DNA of 64,000 nt from Parvibaculum sp035325945 (GCF_035325945.1 NZ_DAOKYX010000014.1:1-64000), one strand, 5' to 3'. Counted from the stretch's first letter, positions 34,220-44,559 are shown. Notes: generated by a model not told the origin, from the sequence alone. Made by a program: numbers and translations.

Positions 34220-36541
34220 ATGAAATCCATCCAGCAGCGCATTGCCGAGGAGCTCGGCGTTCAGGAACGACAGGTCACGGCGGCAGTCGATCTTCTCGAT
34301 GGCGGCGCAACGGTGCCCTTCATCGCCCGTTACCGCAAGGAAGTGACCGGCGCGCTCGACGACGCGCAGCTCCGCACGCTTGAGGAAAGGCTGCGCTATC
34401 TGCGCGAACTCGAGGAACGGCGGAAGGCCATTCTCGAAAGCATCTCGTCGCAGGGGAAACTCACCGACGCGCTGCGCCAGTCGATCGAAACCGCCGACAA
34501 CAAGGCGCGGCTCGAGGACATCTACCTCCCCTTCAAGCCGAAGCGGCGTACCAAGGGCCAGATCGCGCGCGAGGCGGGGCTCGAACCGCTGGCCGACGCG
34601 CTTCTCTCGACGCCGACGCTCGATCCCGCCGAAGCTGCGGCGGCCTATGTCGATGCGGACAAGGGCGTCGCCGATGTCGCGGCGGCGCTAGACGGCGCGC
34701 GCGCCATTCTCGTCGAGCGTTTCGCGGAACATGCCGAACTCATCGGCTCGCTGCGCGAGGAAGTATGGACGCGCGGCCGCCTCGTCTCGCGCGTGCGCGA
34801 GGGCAAGGAAGCGGAAGGCGTCAAATTCTCCGACTATTTCGACTTCAGCGAGCCGCTGACGAAACTTCCCTCCCATCGCATTCTCGCGCTCTATCGCGGC
34901 GAGAAGGAAGAAGCACTGCAGCTTCAGATCGTGCCGGAAGAGCCCGTCGAGGGGCAGCCCAGCACCTTCGAGCGGCGCATCGCGCATCAGTTCGGCATTG
35001 CCGATCTCGGCAGGCCCGCCGACCGCTGGCTCCTCGACACGGCGCGCTGGGCCTGGCGCACCAAGATCCAGATCCACATCGATGTCGACATGCGGACGAG
35101 GCTGCGCCAGTTCGCCGAGGACGAGGCGGTGAAGGTCTTCGCCGGAAACCTGCGCGACCTGCTGCTCGCCGCCCCCGCCGGCACACGGCCGACGCTCGGC
35201 CTCGACCCCGGCTATCGCACCGGCGTCAAGGTCGCGGTCGTCGATGCGACGGGCAAGGTCGTCGCCACATCGACCATCTTTCCGCATGAGCCGCAGCGGC
35301 GCTGGGACGAAGCGATCGCCATTCTTGCGGGCCTTGTACGCACGCATAAGGTGGAACTCGTCGCCATCGGCAACGGCACCGCCTCGCGCGAAACCGACAA
35401 GCTCGCTGGCGAACTCATCAAGAAGCATCCCGAATTGCGGCTGACCAAGGTGATGGTCTCGGAGGCGGGCGCCTCGGTCTATTCGGCCTCCGCCTATGCC
35501 TCGAGCGAGCTTCCCGAACTCGACGTGTCGCTGCGCGGCGCGGTCTCGATCGCGCGGCGGCTTCAGGACCCGCTCGCCGAACTCGTCAAGATCGATCCGA
35601 AGTCGATCGGCGTCGGCCAGTATCAGCACGACATCAGCGAGCACAAGCTTTCGCGCTCGCTCGACGCAGTGGTCGAGGATTGCGTGAACGGCGTCGGCGT
35701 CGATGCGAACACGGCATCCGTGCCGCTGCTCGCCCGCGTATCGGGCATCGGCGAGAGCCTGGCGCAGGCGATCGTCGCCCATCGCGACCGGACCGGCCCC
35801 TTCCGCACGCGCGCCGCGCTCAAGGAGGTGCCGCGCCTCGGCGCCAAGGCGTTCGAGCTTTGCGCGGGCTTCCTTCGCATTCCGAATGGCGACGATCCGC
35901 TCGACGCATCGAGCGTGCATCCGGAAGCCTATCCGGTCGTGCGCCGCATCATCGAGAAGACCGGCGACGAACTGAAAAACCTCATCGGCAACACGGCGAC
36001 GTTGCGCGGGCTCAGGCCGCAGGATTTCACCGACGAGAATTTCGGCGTGCCGACGGTGAGCGACATCCTCAAGGAACTGGAAAAGCCGGGGCGCGACCCC
36101 CGCCCCGCCTTCAAGACGGCGGCGTTCAGGGAGGGCGTCGAGAAGCTCAGCGACCTCGAGCCCGGCATGGTGCTCGAGGGCGTCGTCACCAATGTCGCCG
36201 CCTTCGGCGCCTTCGTCGATATCGGCGTCCACCAGGACGGACTCGTGCACATCTCGGCCATGTCGACGAGCTTCGTGAAGGACCCGCGCGACGTGGCGAA
36301 GCCCGGCGACATCGTGCGCGTCAAGGTGATCGAGGTGGACGTTCCGCGAAAGCGCATCGGCCTCACCATGCGGCTCGACGATACGCCAGAGCCGCGCGCG
36401 CCGCGCACGAGCGCAGGCGGACAGCGGGGCGGGCGCCCCGCTCAGAAGCCGCAGCAGGAGCGCAAGGGCGAGAGCGCCATTGGCGGCGCCATGGCGGAGG
36501 CGCTGCGTCGGGCGGGCCTCAGCCCCGATCGTGGCAAATAG
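34220..36541 (+). CDS. tex: Tex-family S1 RNA-binding transcription accessory protein
   Basis: A 773-residue cytosolic Tex protein that binds nucleic acid and modulates transcription. The N-terminal helical domain (about 1-310) includes LEDIYLPFKPKRRTKGQIA. A YqgF-like nuclease fold (about 315-440, GLDPGYRTGVKVAV) is followed by helix-hairpin-helix segments. The C-terminal S1 domain (about 643-715) contains GVVTNVAAFGAFVDIGVHQDG. A disordered basic tail follows. It is unrelated to the amine cluster just upstream. Confidence 0.96.
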   Translation: MKSIQQRIAEELGVQERQVTAAVDLLDGGATVPFIARYRKEVTGALDDAQLRTLEERLRYLRELEERRKAILESISSQGKLTDALRQSIETADNKARLEDIYLPFKPKRRTKGQIAREAGLEPLADALLSTPTLDPAEAAAAYVDADKGVADVAAALDGARAILVERFAEHAELIGSLREEVWTRGRLVSRVREGKEAEGVKFSDYFDFSEPLTKLPSHRILALYRGEKEEALQLQIVPEEPVEGQPSTFERRIAHQFGIADLGRPADRWLLDTARWAWRTKIQIHIDVDMRTRLRQFAEDEAVKVFAGNLRDLLLAAPAGTRPTLGLDPGYRTGVKVAVVDATGKVVATSTIFPHEPQRRWDEAIAILAGLVRTHKVELVAIGNGTASRETDKLAGELIKKHPELRLTKVMVSEAGASVYSASAYASSELPELDVSLRGAVSIARRLQDPLAELVKIDPKSIGVGQYQHDISEHKLSRSLDAVVEDCVNGVGVDANTASVPLLARVSGIGESLAQAIVAHRDRTGPFRTRAALKEVPRLGAKAFELCAGFLRIPNGDDPLDASSVHPEAYPVVRRIIEKTGDELKNLIGNTATLRGLRPQDFTDENFGVPTVSDILKELEKPGRDPRPAFKTAAFREGVEKLSDLEPGMVLEGVVTNVAAFGAFVDIGVHQDGLVHISAMSTSFVKDPRDVAKPGDIVRVKVIEVDVPRKRIGLTMRLDDTPEPRAPRTSAGGQRGGRPAQKPQQERKGESAIGGAMAEALRRAGLSPDRGK

Positions 36542-36632
36542 GCGCGGAACCCGCGCGACGCTCTACCCTCTGGCGGGGCGGGCGCGAGGGGACTAATCTC
36601 GACATCGCAGCAATAATGTTACGAGGCGCGTC

Positions 36633-36980
36633 ATGACCGGGTGGACGGGAACAGGCAAAAACGGCAGGCAGCACGAGAAATCAGTGGTGCGGCTCGTCGT
36701 CATGAACTGGATTCTCGGCGCGACGGTCGGCGTCATCTGCGGCGCGGTCGTGCTCGGGTTCGATATTGGCGGCGTGCGCGGCCTTCTCTTCGGCTCCGAC
36801 CAGATGTGGGCCGGGCTCGTGCTCCTCTTCGGCGGCTTCATGACGACATTCGGCGGCGTGGTCTGCGCCACGGCGATCATGACCGTGCCTTACGAGGACA
36901 AGGGCCCGCGCGGCGGCAGGTTCGTTCCGGTCGAAAAACCGGCGCTTCGCCTCGCACGCGTTCCCGCAAGGCGGCGGTGA
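36633..36980 (+). CDS. Hypothetical two-helix membrane protein
   Basis: A 115-residue protein with two hydrophobic segments (about 21-45 and 57-84) separated by FGSDQMWAG, and a basic, Arg-rich C-terminal tail (RLARVPARRR). A GAGG-type site lies before the ATG. I do not recognise a family. It sits alone between tex and a convergent acyl-CoA synthetase. Confidence 0.65.
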   Translation: MTGWTGTGKNGRQHEKSVVRLVVMNWILGATVGVICGAVVLGFDIGGVRGLLFGSDQMWAGLVLLFGGFMTTFGGVVCATAIMTVPYEDKGPRGGRFVPVEKPALRLARVPARRR

Positions 36981-37033
36981 CGGGCGGCCCGCGACGACGG
37001 GCCAGACATCAGGAGAAACAGGCTGACGCTCCA

Positions 37034-37060
37034 CATCTCCCGGCCGAAAGCCGGGAGATG
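37034..37060. terminator. Perfect 11-bp hairpin between convergent genes
   Basis: An 11-bp perfect inverted repeat (37034-37044 with 37050-37060, loop CGAAA) lies between the 36633-36980 gene and the acyl-CoA synthetase. No U-run on either side, so it may act as a Rho-linked or processing hairpin. Confidence 0.5.
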
Positions 37061-37080
37061 GGAGTTCCGGTCAGAAAACC

Positions 37081-38847
37081 TCAGGCCGAGGGCTCGGCGA
37101 AGATCTTCTTCAGTTCGGTCTTGAGGATTTTTCCGTTCGCATTGCGCGGCAGCGTCTCCGGCCAGAAGACGACCTTCACCGGCACCTTGAAGGCGGCAAG
37201 GCGCGAGGCCACGAAGTGGCGAAGCTCCTCCTCCGTCGCCGTGGTGCCGGGCTTCAGATGCACCACCGCTCCCGGCTCCTCGCCCAGCGTCTTGTGCGGG
37301 ATCGGCACCAGCGCCGCATCCATGACCGCCGGATGCTCGTAAAGGACGTTCTCGACCTCGACGCAGTAGATGTTCTCGCCGCCGCGGATGAGCATGTCCT
37401 TGGCGCGGTCGATGATGTAGCAGAAGCCTTCCTCATCGAGGCGCGCGAGGTCGCCGGTCTTGACCCAGCCATCGACGAAAGTCTGCGCGGTCGCTTCCGG
37501 CTTGTTCCAGTAGCCCTTCACGACGTTCGGCCCCTTGCCCCAAAGCTCGCCGACCTCGCCCGGAGGCAGCGTCTCGCCATTGGGGCCGACGACCTTGAGC
37601 TCGCAGACGGGCACGGCCGGACCGCAGCTCGAGGGGCGGTTCTCGTAATCCTCGCCCTGATGGTTGGTGAAGGTGGCGGAGGTTTCCGTCATACCCCAGC
37701 CATTGCCCGGCTGCGACTTGGGGAAGACTTCCTTGATCTTGCGCACAAGCTCGGGCGCGGAAGGCGCACCGCCATAGGAAATGCCCTCGAGCGAGGAGAG
37801 ATCGTATTTCGGCCGGTTCGGATGCTCGATGAGCTGCCAGGCGATGGTCGGCACGCCGCCCGCGCCCGTGATGCGCTCGCGCTCGATGAGCTGCATGGCA
37901 AGCTCGGGGTCCCATTTGCGCATCATCACGAGCTTCGCCCCGCCGAAGAGCGAGGGCGACATGATGGCGTGGCAGCCCGTCGCGTGGAAGAACGGCACGG
38001 AGATGAGCGTCGCCTTCTGCGGCGCCGAGGGATCGGGCTGGGGCGGCATCTCTCCCCGGCGCAGATAGGTCCGCGCCATGGAAATGCCCGATGCCATGAT
38101 GTTGGAAACGATGTTGCGATGGGTGCCGAGCGCGCCCTTGGGCTTTCCGGTCGTGCCGGAAGTATAGAAGATCGTGGCGTCGTCCTCGGGATCGAGCGGC
38201 ACATCGGGAAGCGCCCCCTCGGGGAGCTTGCTCCAGTCGTTCACCGCGCCAAGCACCGCCTCGAGCTTGACGATCATCGGATCCGTCACTTCCTCGTTCT
38301 CGCGCGTGACATAGACCCGCTTGAGATCGGGGCAGTTCTTCAGATGCGCGCTGATGCGCTCCAGCCGTTCGGCATCGACGATGGCGATCCTGGCGCCGGA
38401 ATCGGTGAGACCGTATTCAAGCTCGGGCCCCGTCCACCAGGCGTTGAGCGGCGTGACGATGGCGCCTGCGAGCGCGGCGCCGTAGAAAACCGCCGGCCAT
38501 TCGGGCAGGTTTCGCATGATGATGGCGACGCGGTCGCCCTTCTTCACGCCCTGGGCGATCAGCTCATGCGAGAAAGCGATGGCGGCACGCGCGAAGGACT
38601 CGTATGTCGCGCGGTCGTCCTCATAGACGAGAAAATCCTTCGCGCCATGCGCGCGGCCCGCGATGAATGCCTCGCGCAAGGTCGGCGGCGCGTTCTTCCA
38701 GACGCGCATCTTGACGCCGCGAATGACCTTTTCCTCCATCTCGAAAGGAATTCCCGGCGCGGTCAGAAAGGCATGGGCTTCGGCAATCGTCATCGCCGGC
38801 CATTTGGCTTTTGCGCCCTGAGCGGTTGCATTCTCGGTCATCGGCAT
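37081..38847 (-). CDS. AMP-dependent acyl-CoA synthetase (fatty-acid CoA ligase family)
   Basis: A 588-residue ANL-superfamily enzyme activating a carboxylic acid to its CoA thioester. The AMP/ATP loop is FYTSGTTGKPKGA, a second motif lies around NGWGMTETSATF, the hinge region is GYWNKPEATAQ...KTGDLARLDEEG, and the C-domain Lys lies in NANGKILKTELK. It is divergent from the CYP153-like P450 and could activate fatty acids made from the P450's alcohol products. The start may instead be the ATG at 38841. Confidence 0.9.
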   Translation of the reverse strand: MPMTENATAQGAKAKWPAMTIAEAHAFLTAPGIPFEMEEKVIRGVKMRVWKNAPPTLREAFIAGRAHGAKDFLVYEDDRATYESFARAAIAFSHELIAQGVKKGDRVAIIMRNLPEWPAVFYGAALAGAIVTPLNAWWTGPELEYGLTDSGARIAIVDAERLERISAHLKNCPDLKRVYVTRENEEVTDPMIVKLEAVLGAVNDWSKLPEGALPDVPLDPEDDATIFYTSGTTGKPKGALGTHRNIVSNIMASGISMARTYLRRGEMPPQPDPSAPQKATLISVPFFHATGCHAIMSPSLFGGAKLVMMRKWDPELAMQLIERERITGAGGVPTIAWQLIEHPNRPKYDLSSLEGISYGGAPSAPELVRKIKEVFPKSQPGNGWGMTETSATFTNHQGEDYENRPSSCGPAVPVCELKVVGPNGETLPPGEVGELWGKGPNVVKGYWNKPEATAQTFVDGWVKTGDLARLDEEGFCYIIDRAKDMLIRGGENIYCVEVENVLYEHPAVMDAALVPIPHKTLGEEPGAVVHLKPGTTATEEELRHFVASRLAAFKVPVKVVFWPETLPRNANGKILKTELKKIFAEPSA

Positions 38848-39083
38848 CTCGCGGGTTCGTGTTCAGGAACTTGAAGAGGCGGAGAATGGGCCAGCGGCGC
38901 GCGCATCGCAAGTGCCGAGCGCTGGCGCCGAACCCCACGCGCGCGACGCCAACGATGATGGCAAACCGACAGTATTCCGCCATTGCATGGAGGCGCTGGC
39001 CACAGCCTGCCCCAACGGCTACCATCGCGCCAGAAACGGCCCGAGGAAAAAGGGCCGGTGTACAATAAACGGGAGGACAGCGG

Positions 39084-40346
39084 ATGAGCCAGGCCGCGCC
39101 CAATACACCTAGAAAAGCAGTGTTCGACCCCTATTCGATTCCGATCGAGGAAATCGACGTCGCCAATCCGGAGCTGTTCCGCTCCAACGCGATGTGGCCC
39201 CATTTCGAGCGGCTGCGCCGCGAGGACCCGGTGCATTACTGCGCCGACAGCCAGTTCGGGCCTTACTGGTCGGTGACCAAGTACCACGACATCATGGCGG
39301 TCGATACGAACCACGCCGTCTTCTCCTCGGAAGCGGCGCTGGGCGGCATCACCATTCGCGACGGGCGCGAGGATTTCCGCCTGCCGATGTTCATCGCCAT
39401 GGACCCGCCCAAGCATGACGCCCAGCGCAAGGTGGTTAGCCCGATCGTCGCGCCGGAAAATCTCGCGCGGCTCGAGGGCACGATCCGCGAGCGCGCCGGG
39501 CGCATTCTCGACGAACTGCCGCGCAACGAGCCCTTCGACTGGGTGGACAGGGTTTCGATCGAGCTGACGACGCAGATGCTCGCCACGCTCTTCGACTTCC
39601 CCTTCGAGGACCGGCGCAAGCTCACGCGCTGGTCGGACGTGGCGACCGCGGACCTCAACTCCAACATCGTCGAATCGGAGGAGGCGCGCGAAAAGGAGCT
39701 GCTCGAATGCGGCGCCTATTTCACCGATCTGTGGAACCAGCGCGTCAATTCCGAGCCCAAGGGCGATCTCATCTCCATGCTCGCGCATGCGGATGCGACG
39801 CGAAACATGGAGCCGATGGAATATCTCGGCAACGTGATCCTGCTCATCGTCGGCGGCAACGACACGACGCGCAACTCGATCTCCGGCGGGCTTTACGCGC
39901 TCAACCAGTTCCCGGATCAGTACAAGAAGCTGCGCGACAATCCGGACCTCATTCCCAACATGGTCCCGGAAATCATCCGCTGGCAAACGCCACTCGCGCA
40001 TATGCGACGCACGGCGCTCGCCGATGCGGAGCTTGGCGGCAAGACGATCAGGAAGGGCGACAAGGTCGTCATGTGGTACGTCTCGGGCAATCGCGACGAT
40101 GAAGTGATCGAGCGCCCGAACGAACTCATCGTCGATCGTCCGCGTCCGCGCCAGCACCTCTCCTTCGGCTTCGGCATTCACCGCTGCGTCGGCAACCGGC
40201 TCGCGGAAATGCAGCTCCGGATCGTCTGGGAAGAGATCCTGAAGCGCTGGCCCACCACCCATATCGAAGTGGTGGAGGAGCCGACCCGCGTGCTTTCGAG
40301 CTTCGTGAAGGGCTATGAGCGCATGATGGTGCGAATCCCGGCCTGA
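39084..40346 (+). CDS. Cytochrome P450, CYP153-like
   Basis: A 420-residue soluble bacterial P450. The I-helix has LIVGGNDTTRNS, the ExxR motif lies in PEIIRWQ, and the haem-Cys loop is FGFGIHRCVGNRLAE. The wording of the I-helix and haem loops fits CYP153, a terminal alkane and fatty-acid hydroxylase family. Ferredoxin and reductase partners are not next to it. A single-domain globin follows 109 bases downstream, and an acyl-CoA synthetase lies divergently upstream. Confidence 0.88.
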   Translation: MSQAAPNTPRKAVFDPYSIPIEEIDVANPELFRSNAMWPHFERLRREDPVHYCADSQFGPYWSVTKYHDIMAVDTNHAVFSSEAALGGITIRDGREDFRLPMFIAMDPPKHDAQRKVVSPIVAPENLARLEGTIRERAGRILDELPRNEPFDWVDRVSIELTTQMLATLFDFPFEDRRKLTRWSDVATADLNSNIVESEEAREKELLECGAYFTDLWNQRVNSEPKGDLISMLAHADATRNMEPMEYLGNVILLIVGGNDTTRNSISGGLYALNQFPDQYKKLRDNPDLIPNMVPEIIRWQTPLAHMRRTALADAELGGKTIRKGDKVVMWYVSGNRDDEVIERPNELIVDRPRPRQHLSFGFGIHRCVGNRLAEMQLRIVWEEILKRWPTTHIEVVEEPTRVLSSFVKGYERMMVRIPA

Positions 40347-40455
40347 CGCGGCCTCAGGTTTTCCCATCGGGAACACCGACGCCTGCCCTCCCTCGAAGCG
40401 GACATTTCCACCCGCTGCGAGGGAGGCAGCATCGCGAAAGAGCGGAGAGCGATCC

Positions 40456-40890
40456 TTGGACAGCCCCATGAACAGCGAAGCGATCATGCGGAGCCTCGAT
40501 CTCGTCGCCGGGAAATGCGCCGATCCCGCGCCTTTCGTCTATGAACGGCTTTTCCGGCAGAGCCCGGAGATGAAGCCGCTCTTCCTCAGCGACACCAGCA
40601 ATCTCGCAAAGGGCGAGATGCTCTTCCGCGTCATCGAGTGTTTCCTCGATTATGCGGGCCCGCGCGCCTATGCCGCCAATCTCATTTCGAGCGAATTGCG
40701 CAATCACGACAATCTGGGCGTGCCGCCCGAGGTTTTCGCGACCTTTTTCAGAACGGTTATGGAGACCTTTCGCGAAATCGCGGGAGGCGACTGGACGGCC
40801 GAGTTCGACGAGGCCTGGAGCGAGATGCTGCTGGGGCTCGATCGCATCGTTTCGGATCAGGCAGCCATGATGAGCGCGGGCGCGGCCTGA
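40456..40890 (+). CDS. Single-domain globin-like protein
   Basis: A 144-residue all-helical protein with a globin layout. The LISSELRNHDNLGVPPEVFATFF segment, quoted here across its two halves LISSELRNHDN and LGVPPEVFATFF, matches the E-F region of bacterial haemoglobins; the proximal His is probably His84. The likely start is TTG at 40456, with a GGAG site upstream; an ATG four codons later lacks one. It could supply or sense oxygen or NO. Its position after a P450 suggests oxygen delivery, but that is inference. Confidence 0.75.
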   Translation: MDSPMNSEAIMRSLDLVAGKCADPAPFVYERLFRQSPEMKPLFLSDTSNLAKGEMLFRVIECFLDYAGPRAYAANLISSELRNHDNLGVPPEVFATFFRTVMETFREIAGGDWTAEFDEAWSEMLLGLDRIVSDQAAMMSAGAA

Positions 40891-40936
40891 GCCGCACGCC
40901 ATTGACGGGGGAGCCGTTCACACGCATCTTCCCGGC

Positions 40937-42955
40937 ATGACCGATCCCAAGCCGCTCTTTTCCTACAAGAAACACTGGGCCCACCGCTTCGGCGTGGCGC
41001 CTTTTCTGCCCATGTCCCGCGCGGAGATGGACGAACTCGGCTGGGATCAGTGCGACGTGATCCTTGTCACGGGCGATGCCTATGTCGACCATCCGAGCTT
41101 CGGCATGGCCATTATCGGCCGGCTGCTCGAGGCGCAGGGCTTCCGCGTCGGCATCATCGCCCAGCCCGACTGGCAGAGCGCCGAGCCCTTCAAGGCGCTG
41201 GGTCGTCCCGCGCTTTATTTCGGCGTCACGGGCGGCAACATGGATTCGATGGTCAACCGCTACACGGCCGACCGGCGCCTTCGCCATAACGACAACTACA
41301 CGCCGGGCGGCGAAGGGGGCAAGCGGCCCGACCGCGCGGCGATCGTCTATGCACAGCGCTGCCGCGAAGCCTACAAGGACGTGCCGATCGTGCTTGGCGG
41401 CATCGAAAGCTCGCTTCGGCGCATCGCGCATTACGACTACTGGTCGGACAAGGTGCGCCGCTCGATCCTGGTCGACGCCAAGGCCGACATTCTGCTCTAT
41501 GGAAATGCGGAGCGCTCCATCGTCGAGGTGACGCATCGCCTCGCCAAAGGCGCAAAGCCCGCCGAACTCGACGATGTGCGCGGCGTCGCGCTGATGAAGC
41601 CCGCCGTGCCGGAAGGCTGGACGGAGGCGCATGCCGACGATCTCGATTCAGGCGATGAAGGCGGGCGCATCCGCAGCGAGAACACCGTCGTACGGCTTCC
41701 CTCCTTCGAGCAGGTGGAGGCCGATCCCGAAGCCTATGCGCGCGCCTCGCGCGTGCTTCACCGCGAGAGCAATCCCGGCAATGCGCGCACGCTGGTGCAG
41801 CGGCACGGGCACCAGGAACTCTGGGTGACGCGGCCGCCCATTCCGCTGACGACACCGGAGATGGACGCGGTCTACGAGCTTCCCTATGCCCGCGCGCCAC
41901 ACCCCGCCTATGGCGATGCGAAAATTCCCGCCTGGGAGATGATCCGCTTCTCGATCACGATCATGCGCGGCTGCTTCGGCGGCTGCTCTTTCTGTTCGAT
42001 CACGGAACATGAAGGGCGCATCATCCAGAGCCGATCCGAAGGCTCGATCCTCAAGGAGATCGAGGAGGTACGCGACAAGGTGGAAGGTTTCACCGGCGTC
42101 ATCTCCGACATTGGCGGGCCGACGGCCAACATGTATCGCATGGCCTGCAAGGACAAAGAGACGGAGGCGCTGTGCCGGCGTCCCTCCTGCGTCTATCCCG
42201 ATGTCTGCAAGAACCTCAACACGAGCCATGAGGCGCTTATCAATCTCTACCGCAAGGCGCGCGAGATTCCGGGCGTCAAGCGCGTGATGGTCGCCTCGGG
42301 CGTGCGCTACGACCTTGCCGTCAGGAGCCCGGCCTATGTGAAGGAGCTGGTGACGCATCATGTCGGCGGCTATCTCAAGATCGCGCCGGAGCACACCGAG
42401 GACGGCCCGCTCTCCAAGATGATGAAGCCGGGCATCGGCGCCTATGACCGCTTCAAGAAGATGTTCGACGAAGCGGCGAAGAAGGCGGGCAAGGAATATT
42501 TCCTCATCCCCTATTTCATCGCCGCGCATCCCGGCACGACGGATGAGGACATGATGAACCTCGCCCTCTGGCTCAAGCGCAACAAGTACCGCGCCGATCA
42601 GGTGCAGACCTTCCTGCCCTCGCCCATGGCGCTCGCAACGGCCATGTATCATTCGGGCAAGAATCCGCTCCGCCCCGTGCGCCGCGGCGCGTCGGAATCC
42701 GTCGAGACGGTCAAGGGGCTGAAGCAGCGCCGGCTGCACAAGGCCTTTCTGCGCTATCACGACCCGGAAAACTGGCCCACCTTGCGCGAGGCGCTGAAGC
42801 GCATGGGCCGGGCCGACCTCATCGGGCCGGGCAAGCATCAGCTCGTTCCGGCCTGGCAGCCCGCAGGCACGGGCAAGAGCGGCGGCGAGGGAAAGCGCTT
42901 CGGCCAGAAGCACAGGACGCAGAAATTCACGACCAAGGGCGTGCGGCTGGTCTGA
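40937..42955 (+). CDS. ygiQ: YgiQ-family radical SAM protein
   Basis: A 672-residue UPF0313 radical SAM protein of unknown reaction. The N-domain carries LILVTGDAYVDHPS-like residues (DVILVTGDAYVDHPSFG). The central radical SAM domain has a CxxxCxxC cluster site (CFGGCSFC, near residue 345), and the C-terminal extension is basic (KRFGQKHRTQKF). Full length for the family. It follows the globin gene by 46 bases but is widely found alone. Confidence 0.93.
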   Translation: MTDPKPLFSYKKHWAHRFGVAPFLPMSRAEMDELGWDQCDVILVTGDAYVDHPSFGMAIIGRLLEAQGFRVGIIAQPDWQSAEPFKALGRPALYFGVTGGNMDSMVNRYTADRRLRHNDNYTPGGEGGKRPDRAAIVYAQRCREAYKDVPIVLGGIESSLRRIAHYDYWSDKVRRSILVDAKADILLYGNAERSIVEVTHRLAKGAKPAELDDVRGVALMKPAVPEGWTEAHADDLDSGDEGGRIRSENTVVRLPSFEQVEADPEAYARASRVLHRESNPGNARTLVQRHGHQELWVTRPPIPLTTPEMDAVYELPYARAPHPAYGDAKIPAWEMIRFSITIMRGCFGGCSFCSITEHEGRIIQSRSEGSILKEIEEVRDKVEGFTGVISDIGGPTANMYRMACKDKETEALCRRPSCVYPDVCKNLNTSHEALINLYRKAREIPGVKRVMVASGVRYDLAVRSPAYVKELVTHHVGGYLKIAPEHTEDGPLSKMMKPGIGAYDRFKKMFDEAAKKAGKEYFLIPYFIAAHPGTTDEDMMNLALWLKRNKYRADQVQTFLPSPMALATAMYHSGKNPLRPVRRGASESVETVKGLKQRRLHKAFLRYHDPENWPTLREALKRMGRADLIGPGKHQLVPAWQPAGTGKSGGEGKRFGQKHRTQKFTTKGVRLV

Positions 42956-43058
42956 GGCAGGCTGCGCATCTCGCTTCGCCTAGCCTCGGCGGGCTATTTC
43001 CTCGCCGGGCGCGGTGCCGGACCCTAGGCCGGTTGCAAACTCGGACGGAGCGCGCCCC

Positions 43059-44474
43059 TTGATCCGCATCAAACCCTGCTACATGGACGGCCGCTGGATC
43101 GACACCGGCGGGCGAGACGTTCGCGAACTCGTCAACCCCGCAACCGAGGAGATCTACGGACAGGTCGCTCTCGGTACGGATGAAGATGTCGAGCGGGCAG
43201 TCGCCGCGGCACGGCGCGCCTGTCCATCCTTCGCTGCGACCCGGAGGGAAGAACGCCTCTCGCTGCTCGAAAACATCCTCGCCGCCTATAGGCGGCACTA
43301 TGAGGAATTCGTAGCCGCGATCACGCTCGAAATGGGCGCGCCCGTCACATTGTCGCGCGAGGCGCAGGCTGCGGCGGGCCCCGACCAGCTCGAAGCGACC
43401 ATCGCCGCGCTCGCCGCGATGGAGCCTGTCCGGCGCATCGGCAATGCGGCGATCCATCGCGAAGCCATCGGCGTCTGCGGGCTCATCACGCCCTGGAACT
43501 GGCCGATCAGCCAGATCGTGTGCAAGGTCGCGCCTGCGCTTGCCGCAGGCTGCACCATGGTGCTGAAGCCGAGCGAGATGACGCCCTATTCGGCGGAACT
43601 CTTCGCGCGCGTGCTCGAAGAGGCGGGCGTGCCACCCGGTGTGTTCAACCTCGTGCATGGCGATGGCCGCACGGTCGGCAGCGCGCTCGCCGCACATCCC
43701 GGCATCGACATGGTGTCCTTCACGGGCTCGACGGCAGCGGGCATCGAGGTTGCAATCAGGGCCGCGCCGACGGTGAAGCGCGTCTGTCAGGAACTCGGCG
43801 GCAAATCCCCGAACATCCTGCTTCCGGATGCAGATTTCGAACACGCCGTGCCGCAGGCCGTCGCCATGTGCATGGACAATACGGGCCAGTCCTGCAACGC
43901 GCCGACGCGCCTCCTCGTGCCGCAGGCGCGCCATGACGAGGTTCTCGCCATGGCGGAAGCCGCGGCGAGAAAGCTCATTGTCGGCGACCCTCAAGACCCT
44001 GCCACCGAAATCGGACCGCTGGCCTCCGCCATCCAGTTCGAGCGGGTGAGGCGTCATATCGATGCCGGCAGCCGCGAGGGGGCGGTCCTCGTCACGGGTG
44101 GCGACATGGCAGGGCAGCAGCGTGGATACTTCATGGCGCCGGCCATATTCGGCGCCGTCCGCCCTTCCATGTCGATCGCGCAGGAAGAAATCTTCGGGCC
44201 TGTGCTCGCCGTCATGCCCTATCGCGACGAGGCAGAAGCGATCGCCATCGCCAATGACACGCGCTACGGGCTTTCGGCCTATGTCTCTTCGGCCGATACG
44301 GAACGCGCGCTCCGCGTCGCGGCGCGGCTCCGCGCTGGCAACGTGCATATCAACGGCGCGGCGCTCGAGGCGTCGGCGCCCTTCGGCGGCTACCGGCAAT
44401 CGGGCAATGGCCGCGAGCAGGGAGTTTTCGGCATCGAGGAGTTCACCGAGGTCAAGGCCGTGATCATGGCCTGA
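43059..44474 (+). CDS. Aldehyde dehydrogenase family protein
   Basis: A 471-residue NAD(P)-dependent aldehyde dehydrogenase. The cofactor fold includes TPWNWPISQ and SFTGSTAAG, the general-base Glu is in ELGGKSPN, and the catalytic Cys is in GQSCNAPTR. The C-terminal EIFGPVLAV and QSGNGREQGVFG segments are also typical. I chose TTG at 43059, which has CGGAG upstream; a GTG at 43014 would add 15 residues. It lies before an amidase and an MFS carrier. Substrate not determinable. Confidence 0.9.
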   Translation: MIRIKPCYMDGRWIDTGGRDVRELVNPATEEIYGQVALGTDEDVERAVAAARRACPSFAATRREERLSLLENILAAYRRHYEEFVAAITLEMGAPVTLSREAQAAAGPDQLEATIAALAAMEPVRRIGNAAIHREAIGVCGLITPWNWPISQIVCKVAPALAAGCTMVLKPSEMTPYSAELFARVLEEAGVPPGVFNLVHGDGRTVGSALAAHPGIDMVSFTGSTAAGIEVAIRAAPTVKRVCQELGGKSPNILLPDADFEHAVPQAVAMCMDNTGQSCNAPTRLLVPQARHDEVLAMAEAAARKLIVGDPQDPATEIGPLASAIQFERVRRHIDAGSREGAVLVTGGDMAGQQRGYFMAPAIFGAVRPSMSIAQEEIFGPVLAVMPYRDEAEAIAIANDTRYGLSAYVSSADTERALRVAARLRAGNVHINGAALEASAPFGGYRQSGNGREQGVFGIEEFTEVKAVIMA

Positions 44475-44559
44475 GGGCTCATTGCCCTACATGGGACATG
44501 GGCAGGGCGTCTGCCTCCGGCCTATTCTCCATGTTCATAAAATTCCGGGGGAATGCAGC

